From Telmatobacter sp. DSM 110680 (GTDB lineage: Bacteria > Acidobacteriota > Terriglobia > Terriglobales > Acidobacteriaceae): a stretch of DNA of 64,000 bases. How positions within the stretch are numbered: position 1 is the stretch's first letter; every line of letters begins with the position of its first letter. The stretch lies in assembly GCF_039994875.1 (NCBI RefSeq), contig NZ_CP121196.1, positions 5,580,001-5,644,000 of the forward strand, written 5' to 3'. The notes beneath the pieces are model-generated. The model did no database searches, was not told where the DNA came from, and worked only from the letters and a program-made list of their open reading frames with translations. Shown piece after piece: positions 33,860 through 43,369 of this stretch. Made by a program: the position numbers and the translations under genes.

Positions 33860-36800
33860 CTAGTTCACGGTCACAGTGAAGGTTGTCGTCGCCGTAGTCT
33901 TGGCTGCGTCGCTGCCCGTTGCATTGACGGTGAACACATACTTGCCTGAGGCTGTTCCAGGATCGCTGGTTCCACCACCGCCGCCGCTCGATCCGCCTCC
34001 ACCTCCACAAGCTGCAAGGCTGCCGAGGGTCATGATCAGCAGAAACACTCCCAGCATCGCTCTCCAACTACGCCGCCGTGCCGGAATTCCGAAGAATACC
34101 ATCAGGGCAAGAATGGCGCTTGAGCCAGCGTAAGCCGCACCTGGAAATGCCGGCCGCTTCAACGCTGCCGTTGTCGCTGCCGCAGTGCTTACCGTTGCTG
34201 TTCCACTCCCACTCGATCCAAACGCGGTAGAAGACACCGTGCATTTCGGAGTGTCTGCAGCCGAGTTTGACGGACTCCCTGCATTGAGAGTGCAGGTGCC
34301 CAGGGTCACGTTTGCAGAATAGTTGTTGGTAGTTGTCCAGGTAATCGTCGAGGCAGCCGGACTGCCGCGATTGATGCTCGCGGGCGTCGTCGCTGCAAGA
34401 GTGTAGGTGGACTGCGTCACTGTAACGGTCGCAGTTCCTGTCGCCGTTGAAAAGCTGCTATCTCCGTTGTAGGTAACGGTCAGTGTGTCTGTCCCAGCGC
34501 TAAGGCTGTTGGCAGGAACGGAAATTGTGGCGCTGCCGGATACAAGCGACTGCGCGGAAGAAGTGTAGCCTCCTCCCGACAAAGTCACCGTACCGGTTGG
34601 TGTTCCGCCTGCCCCCGCCACCGCTGCCGTCACATTCAGGCTCTGACCCGAGTTGATGCTAGCCGCAGCAGGTGTAACCGTCACCGTGGGAGCGAGCAAA
34701 GGAGTTACCGTTACCGTGGTAGTTCCATTTGCTGACGCATAGGTCGCGTCTCCGCTATAGCTGGCCTTGATTGTGTCTGTGCCGACCGCGAGCAATCCTG
34801 GCGAGAGATTGAAAGTGACGCTTCCGCTCGAAAGGCTCTTGGTTGCCGATGCAAAGGTTCCGCTGGTCAACACCACTGTTCCGGTGGGCGTGCCGCTTGC
34901 ACCCGTGACAGTTACAGTGACGGCTGTGCCCTGGGCAGCCGTGAAGGTGGAAGGAACTGCTACAACCCCTACAGAAGCGGTTGCCGTGCCCGTGGATGAT
35001 GCGGCAAACGAATTCACCACGTTGGCCACATTCAAGGTTCCCAGACCCGTTGCCCCGTCATACCCAACGGCGCCGCTGTACCCGCTGACAACTCCAACCG
35101 TGTCTCCACCGGTAGAGACCGTGCAGTTTGGCGATCCGGCTGCACACGGCATCGCATTAGTTCCGGTATCGATATCGTTGAAGTAGCAACTGCTCGACCC
35201 AGCAGTCACTGTCTCGGCTGAGCAGCTTGAATAGGTTTGCTTCCCCGCCAATGTGTAAAGTGCTGAATTTGGATTGCCTTGCGCCGATCCCGCCTTTTGA
35301 TTGATCAGCGCCATCACGCCCGCCATCGCGGGAGAGCCGACCGACGTGCCACCAAATTCTTCGCCTGTTGGTTCGGTAGTCGACGATGCTGATGTGTCAC
35401 ACGTGCCGTTGTCAGAAACGCAGATAATGTAAGCGCTCCCAAAAAGTCCAGCTCCGGCAAAAAATGATACGTCCGGAATATCGCGCTTGTTGTCGTTGGG
35501 AATGCCGGTTACGCCGCTTTGCCAACTCGGCTTCGCATAGCCGCCTGTGCAGCTTCCAATTGTTGACCCATCGCTGCTGGTGCAGTTGCTCGCGCCTCCG
35601 CTGCCTCCAGCTGTATCAACCAGCCACGAAACATCGATACCCGACAGGGCCTTCAACTGTGCCCAGTTCTTTTCTACGAGATTGCAGGATGACTCCGCAT
35701 TCGTTGGAGACGATACCGTCACTCCGTGATTGTTGAGGTAGGTTGCAATCGATTGCGTATACGACAACAGAAGTGGATTTGTACACGAATCATTCCATGG
35801 CGTCTCGGGTACATATCCTGCCGCCGTCGATCCGTTCGAAGAATTTGTCGTGTTCCAGTAAGGCGCTGCGCTAGAACCCCAGTTGAAGTCCGTTCCGCCT
35901 ACCGCCGTATCGTATGCGCTTGATGCAATTCCACTCACCGTCAGCCCATAGGTCCCCGGGTAAGGCGTGCCCGCCGAATCGCCACCCTGATCGCACGAAG
36001 GCGAGCCCGAATCTCCTGCCGCCACAAAAACTGCGATTCCTGCCGTTGCGGCACTTTGCCAAAGGTTATTGTATGCAGTGTTTCCGCTCGTTCCTTCAAA
36101 AAGCTCGCACAGACCGTAGCTCACGTTGATAATTGACGCAGTCTTGTTGTTAATGACGTATTGCGCTGAGTCGTAAATCGCATCATTGCCGGTTACTTGT
36201 TGGGTCACCACCAGGTCGATGGTCGCGCGCTTTGCCACCGCGCCAGACCACTCCACGTCCAGCGCATTCTCAATCTGATCATCGAGCGTGCATTGTGCCG
36301 AAGATGAGGTTGATGTGCACACGCCAGGGTCCGCTCCGTTATGAATGGTATTGAAGGCCCCGCCGCCCGACAGACCAAACGTGCTGCGGAACTGCGACAC
36401 ATCCCCTGACTTCACGTCGCTTCTTCCTGCAATCGCGATCGTCTGTCCAGTGCCATCAATCGGCGTGGCGGCATTCCACAAGGGAAGAATGTTGTAGATG
36501 GTTGCGAAATCGTAGGGAGCAACGTCCTCGATCGGACCGTTTGAGCTTGTGAATCCTATGTCCGTGCGCGGCCTGCTCACGTTCGAGCTAACCTCGCCTA
36601 TCCGTTCCCATCTGCCCGTCTCCCGGTTGAGCTTGACTGCCGCTCCGGCCCGATGCAATGGTCGCGGAATGAAATCGTGCAGCGCTTTGGGTCCCAGAAC
36701 AACCGATTCCAACGCCATCGGAATCTGCGGATCGCGCATGTTGGAGATGTGCGGAACACCCTTGACCAGCAGATTATGGATCTCGGTGTGGAACGCATCC

Positions 36801-37261
36801 TGCACCTGTGCGGCGCTGCCGCTGAACCGGATCGTCATGCGATCCTTCGAAACTTCGTCAACCGAAAAGCCATGGCCGGTCAGCCAGGAAGAAACAGTAG
36901 TGATGTCGGTCAAGGCCGGACCAAACTTTTCGCCCACCTCCGACGGCTCGAGCCAACGGTGATAATTCGGCGAGGTCGGGTCGTATTGGCTTGCCACGAA
37001 TGCGTCGAAGGCTGCCTGTTGCTCCGGGCTGCGTTGCAAGACCAGGATCATGCCCGTCATGGGCAGATTTGCGCTCACCAGGCCGCGATCGTTCGCGGCG
37101 ATAGCAGGTGGAGGTGTATTGCCCTTCAAAGTCACCAGTTGACTTTCATTCACTTTCTCAGTGATCAGCGGTTTCGAAGCTGTGTTCTGTGCAACCGATG
37201 AGACACCAATAACCAAGAGCGGCGTGAGGCAGAGACAAGCCAACTTATTCAGGGGACGCAT
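33860..37261 (-). CDS. Pro-kumamolisin (sedolisin, S53) protease with Ig-like repeats and membrane/Gly-rich tail
   Basis: The protein is 1133 aa with a signal peptide. An activation propeptide (residues ~45-200) is followed by the S53 catalytic domain. Its residues fit the family: Glu331 and Asp335 in QIENALDVEW, Asp417 in VAAGDSGSP, and Ser640 in FGGTSVGSP. Downstream come two or more bacterial Ig-like repeats (for example TPTGTVVLTSGTFASATKSL and TPTGTVTLSGGGY). The tail has two hydrophobic stretches around IPARRRSWR, then CGGGGGSSGGGGG and a final beta-rich segment. Sedolisins are acid-active endopeptidases, exported and self-processed. The gene is monocistronic, ending in a strong terminator. 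Confidence 0.92.
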   Translation of the reverse strand: MRPLNKLACLCLTPLLVIGVSSVAQNTASKPLITEKVNESQLVTLKGNTPPPAIAANDRGLVSANLPMTGMILVLQRSPEQQAAFDAFVASQYDPTSPNYHRWLEPSEVGEKFGPALTDITTVSSWLTGHGFSVDEVSKDRMTIRFSGSAAQVQDAFHTEIHNLLVKGVPHISNMRDPQIPMALESVVLGPKALHDFIPRPLHRAGAAVKLNRETGRWERIGEVSSNVSRPRTDIGFTSSNGPIEDVAPYDFATIYNILPLWNAATPIDGTGQTIAIAGRSDVKSGDVSQFRSTFGLSGGGAFNTIHNGADPGVCTSTSSSAQCTLDDQIENALDVEWSGAVAKRATIDLVVTQQVTGNDAIYDSAQYVINNKTASIINVSYGLCELFEGTSGNTAYNNLWQSAATAGIAVFVAAGDSGSPSCDQGGDSAGTPYPGTYGLTVSGIASSAYDTAVGGTDFNWGSSAAPYWNTTNSSNGSTAAGYVPETPWNDSCTNPLLLSYTQSIATYLNNHGVTVSSPTNAESSCNLVEKNWAQLKALSGIDVSWLVDTAGGSGGASNCTSSDGSTIGSCTGGYAKPSWQSGVTGIPNDNKRDIPDVSFFAGAGLFGSAYIICVSDNGTCDTSASSTTEPTGEEFGGTSVGSPAMAGVMALINQKAGSAQGNPNSALYTLAGKQTYSSCSAETVTAGSSSCYFNDIDTGTNAMPCAAGSPNCTVSTGGDTVGVVSGYSGAVGYDGATGLGTLNVANVVNSFAASSTGTATASVGVVAVPSTFTAAQGTAVTVTVTGASGTPTGTVVLTSGTFASATKSLSSGSVTFNLSPGLLAVGTDTIKASYSGDATYASANGTTTVTVTPLLAPTVTVTPAAASINSGQSLNVTAAVAGAGGTPTGTVTLSGGGYTSSAQSLVSGSATISVPANSLSAGTDTLTVTYNGDSSFSTATGTATVTVTQSTYTLAATTPASINRGSPAASTITWTTTNNYSANVTLGTCTLNAGSPSNSAADTPKCTVSSTAFGSSGSGTATVSTAAATTAALKRPAFPGAAYAGSSAILALMVFFGIPARRRSWRAMLGVFLLIMTLGSLAACGGGGGSSGGGGGTSDPGTASGKYVFTVNATGSDAAKTTATTTFTVTVN

Positions 37262-37646
37262 ATTCCTGAGGGAACCTTTCTCGGGGGAATTTCCCCGACG
37301 AGGCGATACGTTTTACGACGGGCCCAGCAGTTGAAACCGGGGGTAAAACTGCTCTAAACGACAAAGGGGCGCTGTTTGGCTGGAATTGTATCTTTTATGC
37401 AGCTTCACGCAATACCACTATTTCCCGTTACTAACGGGTTACTCCCTGTTGCGGACTGGAGCTATCCATTAGTGTGCATCCGCCCGATCGTATCTAGCCG
37501 CCCATTCCGATATGCCACGTTCTCTTCACGCTGGCGCGGGATGTCGTAGAATGAGGCCGCTTCCGGAATACGCTTACATACGCCGGGAATCACGGTCGAC
37601 TGAGCGCTTCTGGAAAATCCGAATTCGTTTTCAGGGATGGATCGAG
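37262..37646. other. Divergent promoter region between the protease and aldose epimerase genes
   Basis: No gene is supported; a plus frame open from 37512 is only the upstream part of the epimerase frame. Two inverted repeats stand out: TCGGGG...CCCCGA at 37281-37298, and CCCGTTACTAACGGG at 37424-37438, which is operator-like. Confidence 0.5.
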
Positions 37647-38804
37647 ATGACGCCTTTTCTTCGCACCTGTGTTCTTTCCTTCGCACTTCCGGCCGTTGTG
37701 GCAAGCTTGGTAGTCATGAGCGCTCAAGCCCAGGCTGCAACCGAGATTGGCGGACAGAAGATCGTCACCCTTACACGCACCGCAACCAGCAAGACCAAGC
37801 CGGAACTTACCAGTGTCACCGTCATGCCGGGGCGCGGCATGGAACTGCTCCAGATCACAGCCAATTTTCCCGGCAAGGGAAACGTCGATGTCCTGGCCTC
37901 TCCCGACGCGGCTGGTGCAAAAAAAATGCTCGACCAAGATGACAACGCTAACGGCGATCTCGCCTATCGCCTGGGATCAGCGTTCCTGGTCCCCTACCCC
38001 AACCGCATTCGCGGCAAACTATCCGCCGATGGCAAGACCCTCACTACCCAGTGGCAGGGCCACACCATCACCCTGCCCGCAAACAACATCGGCAAACTTT
38101 CCGGCGCAGAACGGCACGCCATGCACGGTCTCATCCTGAAGGCGCACACCGATGACGTATCGGAGAAGACCATACCCGGCGGCAAGCAAGTCACGGGCGT
38201 AATTCACGCCGGCAACTTTGGCGGTCATTGGCTATCAAAAACCGATCTCGACTTCACCATTACCCTCACCGCTGATGCGGTCGACGCCGTCGTCGTGGCG
38301 CACAACGTCGGCAGCGAGGCCGAGCCGATGGCGATCGGATGGCATCCGTACTTCAACCTCCCATCCGGGAACCGCACCCAGGCTCGGTTGCACGTTCCCG
38401 CCTCCATGCTGGCCAAAGTCGACGGCTATGACAACGTCTTCCCCACCGGCAAACTCGAGCCCGTCAGCGGACAATGGGATCTCCGCGCTGAAGGCGGCAA
38501 GGCGCTTGATAAAAATTTCTATGACGACAACTGGAGCCACCTCGACTGGAAAAATGGCGTGGTGACCGTAACGCTCACCGATCCCGCTGCGAAATATGGC
38601 GTCAAGATCGAAGGGGTCTCTCCGGAGATCAAGACCATCCAGGCCTACGCTCCGCCGGACAAGAACTTTGTCGCCATCGAAGATCAATTCAACTTCGCCG
38701 ACCCGTTCAGCAAGGCATGGGGAACTATGGATACAGGCATGGTCACGCTGAAGCCCGGCCAGAGCACCAAGTGGCATGTCCGCATCAAGGTGTTCGTACC
38801 GTAG
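37647..38804 (+). CDS. Aldose 1-epimerase (mutarotase), exported
   Basis: The protein is 385 aa from ATG 37647; earlier in-frame starts lack a signal peptide. Residues 1-30 form a signal peptide ending SAQAQA, so it probably acts in the periplasm. Galactose mutarotase features are present: the substrate-binding FLVPYPNRIRG, a GWHPYFNLPSG segment with the catalytic His, and a C-terminal acidic motif (FVAIEDQFNFADPF) holding the expected Glu. It interconverts the alpha and beta anomers of free sugars. It stands alone, with a terminator hairpin just after the stop. Carbohydrate genes on both sides suggest a role in feeding sugars into uptake. Confidence 0.88.
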   Translation: MTPFLRTCVLSFALPAVVASLVVMSAQAQAATEIGGQKIVTLTRTATSKTKPELTSVTVMPGRGMELLQITANFPGKGNVDVLASPDAAGAKKMLDQDDNANGDLAYRLGSAFLVPYPNRIRGKLSADGKTLTTQWQGHTITLPANNIGKLSGAERHAMHGLILKAHTDDVSEKTIPGGKQVTGVIHAGNFGGHWLSKTDLDFTITLTADAVDAVVVAHNVGSEAEPMAIGWHPYFNLPSGNRTQARLHVPASMLAKVDGYDNVFPTGKLEPVSGQWDLRAEGGKALDKNFYDDNWSHLDWKNGVVTVTLTDPAAKYGVKIEGVSPEIKTIQAYAPPDKNFVAIEDQFNFADPFSKAWGTMDTGMVTLKPGQSTKWHVRIKVFVP

Positions 38805-38825
38805 TTGAGTGACAATCAAAGTGAG

Positions 38826-38852
38826 CGCCCGGGTCTCTCAACCCGGGCGTTT
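38826..38852 (+). terminator. Terminator after the aldose epimerase gene
   Basis: Stem CGCCCGGGT / ACCCGGGCG with loop CTCTCA, followed by TTTC, 21 bases after the stop. Confidence 0.75.
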
Positions 38853-38975
38853 CAACATTTCCCGGTAGTGTCGCTAAGAATCTGCGCCGCTCGAAATTGC
38901 CGCCAAGTTGAACGAAACGTCACGCAAAAACGTCTTCAAAACAGCTCTGCTTTTGCGAACACCTTCATCACCTGT

Positions 38976-40103
38976 ATGGACACAAATCCACCACCGCCCC
39001 CCACCGGACAGACACACCCTTCAACCAACCCCCTTGCGGAGAGCCCTCATCTCATCGACTATCTTTTGGCGGAGGCACTCGCTCTCAACGCCTCTGACGT
39101 CATTCTGGTCAACGGATCTGCTCCGACCCTACGCATCAACGGCGCACTCAAAGCTCTCCCAGGCGGCGAGGTATCAGCCGACGATATCTGGATTTTGTTA
39201 ACTCCGCTACTTTCCCCTGGGAGGCTCGAGGAGCTGAATCGCGACAGGTGCCTTGATTTTTGTTTCGAACGCGGAACCGCCGGAAGATTTCGCGCCAACG
39301 TCCACTTCCAGCGCGGCACCATCGCAGCCTCAATCCGGCTCCTGCCCAGCCAGATCCCAACCCTTGAGTCATTGCATCTTCCACAGTCGCTCGCTTCCCT
39401 TGCTGAGCGACGACAGGGACTGATACTGCTCACGGGCGCCACCGGCTGTGGCAAGACCTCTACTATGGCGGCCTTAATCAATGCCATCAACAGCAGCCGC
39501 CACGATCACATCATCACAATCGAAGACCCCATCGAATTCCAGCAACCAAATCAGCTCTCCCTTGTGGAACAGATCGAAGTCGGGTCCGATACGCCCGGAT
39601 TTGCACAGGCAGTCCGAGCCGTCCTGCGACAGGATCCCGACGTCATACTTATCGGCGAGATGCGCGACAGCGAAACGATGGCCGCTGCATTGACCGCGGC
39701 CGAAACGGGGCACCTCGTGCTCACCTCGCTTCACACCAACGACGCGGCCCAAACCGTCTCGCGTATCCTCGACATCTTTCCGGCTGGCTTTCAATCCCAG
39801 ATGCGACGGCAGCTCTCTCTCGCACTGCTGGCCGTCATTCATCAGCGACTCTTACCCGCAATCAACGGAATCGATCGCTATCCGGCAGTTGAGATCCTGA
39901 TGGCATCAAGCGGCATCCGCAACCTGATTCGTCGAGGAGACGACCATCAACTCCGAGCCAACATTGAAACAGGCCGCTCCGAAGGCATGCAGACCATGGA
40001 ACAGTCGCTGGCTGAACTTGTTCGAAATCAGCGCATCTCTCGCGACACGGCCTTCGCCCATACCAGTCACCCAGAAGATCTCCGCCGCCACCTCGGCGAA
40101 TAA
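38976..40103 (+). CDS. pilT: PilT-type secretion/twitching ATPase
   Basis: The protein is 375 aa from ATG 38976; the frame continues upstream across the terminator of the previous gene, so the short form is chosen. It has a Pro-rich N-terminus, a PAS-like N-terminal domain (ALNASDVILVNGSAPTLRINGAL), then the ATPase core: Walker A LTGATGCGKTS, Asp box IITIEDPIEFQ, Walker B DVILIGEMRDSETM, and His box GHLVLTSLHTNDA. PilT hexamers drive retraction of type IV pili at the inner membrane. No other pilus gene is adjacent, but pseudopilin and secretin genes lie 10-15 kb downstream. It is somewhat divergent at the C-terminus, so a PilT paralogue is also possible. Confidence 0.88.
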   Translation: MDTNPPPPPTGQTHPSTNPLAESPHLIDYLLAEALALNASDVILVNGSAPTLRINGALKALPGGEVSADDIWILLTPLLSPGRLEELNRDRCLDFCFERGTAGRFRANVHFQRGTIAASIRLLPSQIPTLESLHLPQSLASLAERRQGLILLTGATGCGKTSTMAALINAINSSRHDHIITIEDPIEFQQPNQLSLVEQIEVGSDTPGFAQAVRAVLRQDPDVILIGEMRDSETMAAALTAAETGHLVLTSLHTNDAAQTVSRILDIFPAGFQSQMRRQLSLALLAVIHQRLLPAINGIDRYPAVEILMASSGIRNLIRRGDDHQLRANIETGRSEGMQTMEQSLAELVRNQRISRDTAFAHTSHPEDLRRHLGE

Positions 40104-40132
40104 GCGAATCCACAACCAGCCGTCTCTACAAA

Positions 40133-41275
40133 CTAATCGCCCAACCTGCTCAGTTTCACGCTGCGTCCCGTCTTCGCCGACTCGCGCGCCGCATCCAGAA
40201 TCTGCATCACGATTACGTTGGTATCGAGAGCAGTCAAATCGCCTTTGGGCACAAGTTCGCCGCGCAGCACCGCGGACAGATACGCAAGCGAATCGCGCTC
40301 GCGTCCCGGCAGAGATGGAGCCGTAGTCATCTGCTCTTCAGAATCGTGCTCGTGACGGATACGCACCTTATCCGCAGCCACCGTAATCGCGTACCCCGTT
40401 GCTCCGTAAACTTCCATATCCTTCCGCGCGAAAGGCCATATCCACGATCCCTGGATCACCGCCTGCGCTCGTGGGTATTGAAGAACGATCGTCGCGTCGT
40501 CATCGACGTTCGGATAAATCTGCGGCTTGTCGTGGTTGACCACGGCGGTAACTGTCAATGGTGTTTCGCCGTGCATCAGCCAGGTCATGAGGTCGACGCC
40601 ATAACACCCGAAGTCGTATAGCGCGCCCGCACCGTTCTGTTGCGGATCGGTGAGCCACTTCAGAAACTCGGGCTGCACGTTGATCTCCTTCGGTCCCTGG
40701 TGCCCGTCATGTACGACGACGCGACGAATCTCGCCGATGTGCCCCTCGCGCACTTCATCGTAAGCAGCCCGGTTGCTCGCGTACCAGGTCGTTTCGTAGT
40801 TCACCAACACCTGAATTTTGTGCTCCTGGGCCACTTTGCGAATCGCCAGCGCGTCATCGAGCGAAATCGTGAGGGGCTTCTCCACCATCGCCGAAACTCC
40901 GTACTGTGCGGCAATCTCGATAGCGTGGCGATGTTCGCCAATCGAGGTGTAAACCAGCACCGCATCTGGGTGGGTTCGCTCAATCATGTTGGCTTCGCTC
41001 TTGTAGAAGAGCGAATCTTGCAGCGAAAACATCTTGCCGTATTTCTGGCATAGAGCGGTGTCGGCATCCGCGATGCCTACCAGTTGCACGTCAGAGTGCT
41101 TCGGCAACTGTCCCAGAAAGCCCACGACATGCCCGTGCTCGAGGCCCACGATCGCAACCTTCAGCGGCTGCTGCCCCTGTTCGGCTCTCCCATTGGAAAC
41201 AAACAAACTCAACAACGTCACCATCATTCCTGAGATGAACAAACGCAGACGACGAGAACTTAGAGCGGACACCAT
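40133..41275 (-). CDS. Gfo/Idh/MocA-family oxidoreductase, exported
   Basis: The protein is 380 aa from ATG 41275, with AGGAGG upstream. Residues 1-30 look like a signal peptide (RRLRLFISGMMVTLLSLFVSNGRA), so it may work outside the cytoplasm. The Rossmann region begins VAIVGLEHGHVVGFLGQL, the variant of the usual GxGxxG found in one branch of the family. The MVEKPLTIS motif (EKP) and a C-terminal alpha/beta dimer domain (GAGALYDFGCYGVDLMTWL) follow. Members reduce or oxidise sugars with NAD(P). A periplasmic location would need a bound cofactor. It converges with the PilT gene with 29 bases between them. Confidence 0.85.
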   Translation of the reverse strand: MVSALSSRRLRLFISGMMVTLLSLFVSNGRAEQGQQPLKVAIVGLEHGHVVGFLGQLPKHSDVQLVGIADADTALCQKYGKMFSLQDSLFYKSEANMIERTHPDAVLVYTSIGEHRHAIEIAAQYGVSAMVEKPLTISLDDALAIRKVAQEHKIQVLVNYETTWYASNRAAYDEVREGHIGEIRRVVVHDGHQGPKEINVQPEFLKWLTDPQQNGAGALYDFGCYGVDLMTWLMHGETPLTVTAVVNHDKPQIYPNVDDDATIVLQYPRAQAVIQGSWIWPFARKDMEVYGATGYAITVAADKVRIRHEHDSEEQMTTAPSLPGRERDSLAYLSAVLRGELVPKGDLTALDTNVIVMQILDAARESAKTGRSVKLSRLGD

Positions 41276-41424
41276 GTTTATCGCTTCCTCCTGCGGCCAT
41301 GATTCTACAGGTACCGACCTTTGGTATCGGGCGGACCGACACGCAAGAGCAAACATAAGCTCCGTTGCTTGATTCTTCGAAAAAACCCGTAAACCGGCGG
41401 CGACTAAAATCCGTCAATTTCAGC

Positions 41425-41679
41425 ATGGGGACGGCACCAGTACTCTTTCGATGCCCATGCTGCGGGCACAGGACACTCGAGTCGCCGAGCACGCTGGCTT
41501 TGTGTCCGGTCTGCTGGTGGGAGGACGACGGTCAGGAGGATGCTGATGCCTCCGAAGTCCGGAACACCGTGAACGGCGAGCTAAGCCTCAATGATGCCCG
41601 AATGCACTATTCCCAGTGCGGCGCCGCCCACCCCAGGTTTTTGCCCTATGTGCGGAAACCAGAGGTGTCTGAGCAGTAA
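41425..41679 (+). CDS. CPCC-family cysteine-rich protein
   Basis: The protein is 84 aa from ATG 41425 (TTG 41365 upstream in frame lacks support). It carries the signature of the Cys-rich CPCC family (PF14206): LFRCPCCGHRTL, then LCPVCWWEDDG, with four cysteines fit to hold one zinc ion, followed by the LSLNDARMHYSQCGA helix typical of that family. The function is unknown in most bacteria; such proteins occur alone or near toxin/immunity loci. Here it precedes the trigger-factor promoter. No neighbouring toxin is visible. Confidence 0.75.
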   Translation: MGTAPVLFRCPCCGHRTLESPSTLALCPVCWWEDDGQEDADASEVRNTVNGELSLNDARMHYSQCGAAHPRFLPYVRKPEVSEQ

Positions 41680-41724
41680 CGTGACTTCCCCGGTGCGGAA
41701 GACCTCCCGCCAGGTCCCCCCGGT

Positions 41725-41753
41725 TTGACCGCCTCCGCAAACCCTCTTACCAT
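41725..41753 (+). promoter_or_regulatory. Promoter for tig
   Basis: TTGACC (41725-41730) and TACCAT (41748-41753), spaced by 17 bases, about 100 bases before the trigger factor start. Confidence 0.5.
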
Positions 41754-41854
41754 GAAACGAGGCAATCCCCTCGCCTCACGACGCTGTTACCCCTCTGGCG
41801 ACAGCCCGCTGTAGCAGTAAGATTTGGCGCCTGTCGCGCCCGGAAGGCAAAACG

Positions 41855-43246
41855 TTGAGCACCGCTGACACTCTAGAAACGAATCCTACCTCGGATACTC
41901 CCGAGGAAGCACACGGCCACGAAGGCCACGATCACGATCATTCCCACGAGCAAGAGCCCCACGAGCATCAGCACGGGCCGGTTCTGAATCCAGAATGCAC
42001 CCGCGAATTGGTACTGGACGTTCCCGCCGAAGAAGTCTCCAAGGCCTTCCGCACTGTTACCCGGAACTATCAGAAGTACGCAAAGCTTCCTGGTTTCCGG
42101 CCCGGTAAGGTTCCCGAGGCTGTCGTTCGGCGCCGCTTCGCTAATGAGATTCGGAAGGAAGTCATTGACGGCATTCTCCCGGAGCGCTTCAGCAATGGCG
42201 TCCGCGAACTCGGCATCCGCCCGGTTGGCCAGCCGCAGGTTACAGAGTTGACCGTGGAAGAAGGTCAGCCATTACACGTCAAGGCCGTCTTCGAATTCCT
42301 GCCGGACTTCTCCATCGAAGGCTACGAACAGGTTGTCGTGGATAAGCCATCCGTGGAGGTAACGGACGAAGAGTTTGCTCACGAGATAGCCCAGCTGCAG
42401 GATTCGCGCGCCGTGGTTGAGCCGGTGGAAGAAGATCGCCCCATTGTCGATGGCGACTGGGCAGAGATTTCCTACAACGGCAGGGTGTCGGATGATGCCG
42501 AGGCCGCGCCGATCAAGGGGGAAGATTCCCTCGTTGAAGTTGGCGGTAAGGATACCGTAGAGGCATTCACCCAGGTGCTTCGCGGAGCCAAGCCCGGGCA
42601 GGAGCTTCAGGCTGAAGTCATCTATCCGGCGGATTATCCAGAAGCCAAGCTGCAGGGTAAGACTGTCGCCTACGATGTTACGGTCAAGGCGATCAAGAAG
42701 CGGACCCTTCCAGAGCTGAATGACGAGTTCGCCAAAGAGTTGGGAAATTACGAAAGTTTGGACGATCTGCAGTCGCGTGTCCGCGAACACATGGCCAGCC
42801 GCAAGCGCCGTAGCCTTGAAGCCGAAACCAAGGACCGCCTATTTGCTGCGATGGTCGAAAAATACCAGTTCCCGGTTCCCGAAAGCCTTGTACAAGACCA
42901 GATTGACGCCCGCCTCGAGCGAGGCCTTCGCGCCCTCGCCGCCCAGGGGATGAACCCGGAGCAGATGCGGAAGCTGGATTTCAGCCGTTTGCGCGGCGCT
43001 CAGCGGGATTCTGCTTTAGCCGAGGTGAAAGCTAACATCCTGATGGACCGGATTGCTGAGAAAGAAGGGGTTACGGTCAGCGATGAGGAACTGGACAGGG
43101 AGTTACAGTTGGCTGCACTTCAGTCACGCGAACCGTACGAAACCCTCCGCCAGCGTTTGACTGACGACGGCGGGCTAGCTAGAATCCGTGAACAATTGAA
43201 GAGGGAAAAAACCGCAAGTCTGCTTTACGAAAGATTGCCTGCGTAG
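41855..43246 (+). CDS. tig: Trigger factor chaperone with a His-rich N-terminal extension
   Basis: The protein is 463 aa from TTG 41855, with GGAAGG 8 bases upstream. Residues ~45 onward match trigger factor: the ribosome-binding domain with the KLPGFRPGKVPEAVVRRRF signature loop, a peptidyl-prolyl isomerase (FKBP-type) domain around residues 190-290, and a C-terminal helical chaperone cradle. Residues ~19-42 add an unusual run with nine histidines among Glu, Asp and Gly, which could bind metal ions. It binds the ribosome exit tunnel and folds nascent chains. It heads the tig-clpP-clpX-lon proteostasis cluster in the usual order. Confidence 0.92.
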   Translation: MSTADTLETNPTSDTPEEAHGHEGHDHDHSHEQEPHEHQHGPVLNPECTRELVLDVPAEEVSKAFRTVTRNYQKYAKLPGFRPGKVPEAVVRRRFANEIRKEVIDGILPERFSNGVRELGIRPVGQPQVTELTVEEGQPLHVKAVFEFLPDFSIEGYEQVVVDKPSVEVTDEEFAHEIAQLQDSRAVVEPVEEDRPIVDGDWAEISYNGRVSDDAEAAPIKGEDSLVEVGGKDTVEAFTQVLRGAKPGQELQAEVIYPADYPEAKLQGKTVAYDVTVKAIKKRTLPELNDEFAKELGNYESLDDLQSRVREHMASRKRRSLEAETKDRLFAAMVEKYQFPVPESLVQDQIDARLERGLRALAAQGMNPEQMRKLDFSRLRGAQRDSALAEVKANILMDRIAEKEGVTVSDEELDRELQLAALQSREPYETLRQRLTDDGGLARIREQLKREKTASLLYERLPA

Positions 43247-43369
43247 CTGTGGAGTTGGCCAAAACGCTGTAAGGAACGGTATTTGCACCACACCGGACCC
43301 TGCGGCCATCAAATAAGGACGGGGCATACCCCGGTGGCGGGGCTTACCCCCGCGAGGGACAAAACTCGA

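Noticed and set aside
33672..34067. N-terminal extension of the zinc dehydrogenase frame
   Set aside because: It overlaps the terminator and the C-terminus of the protease gene in another frame and has no protein-like features.
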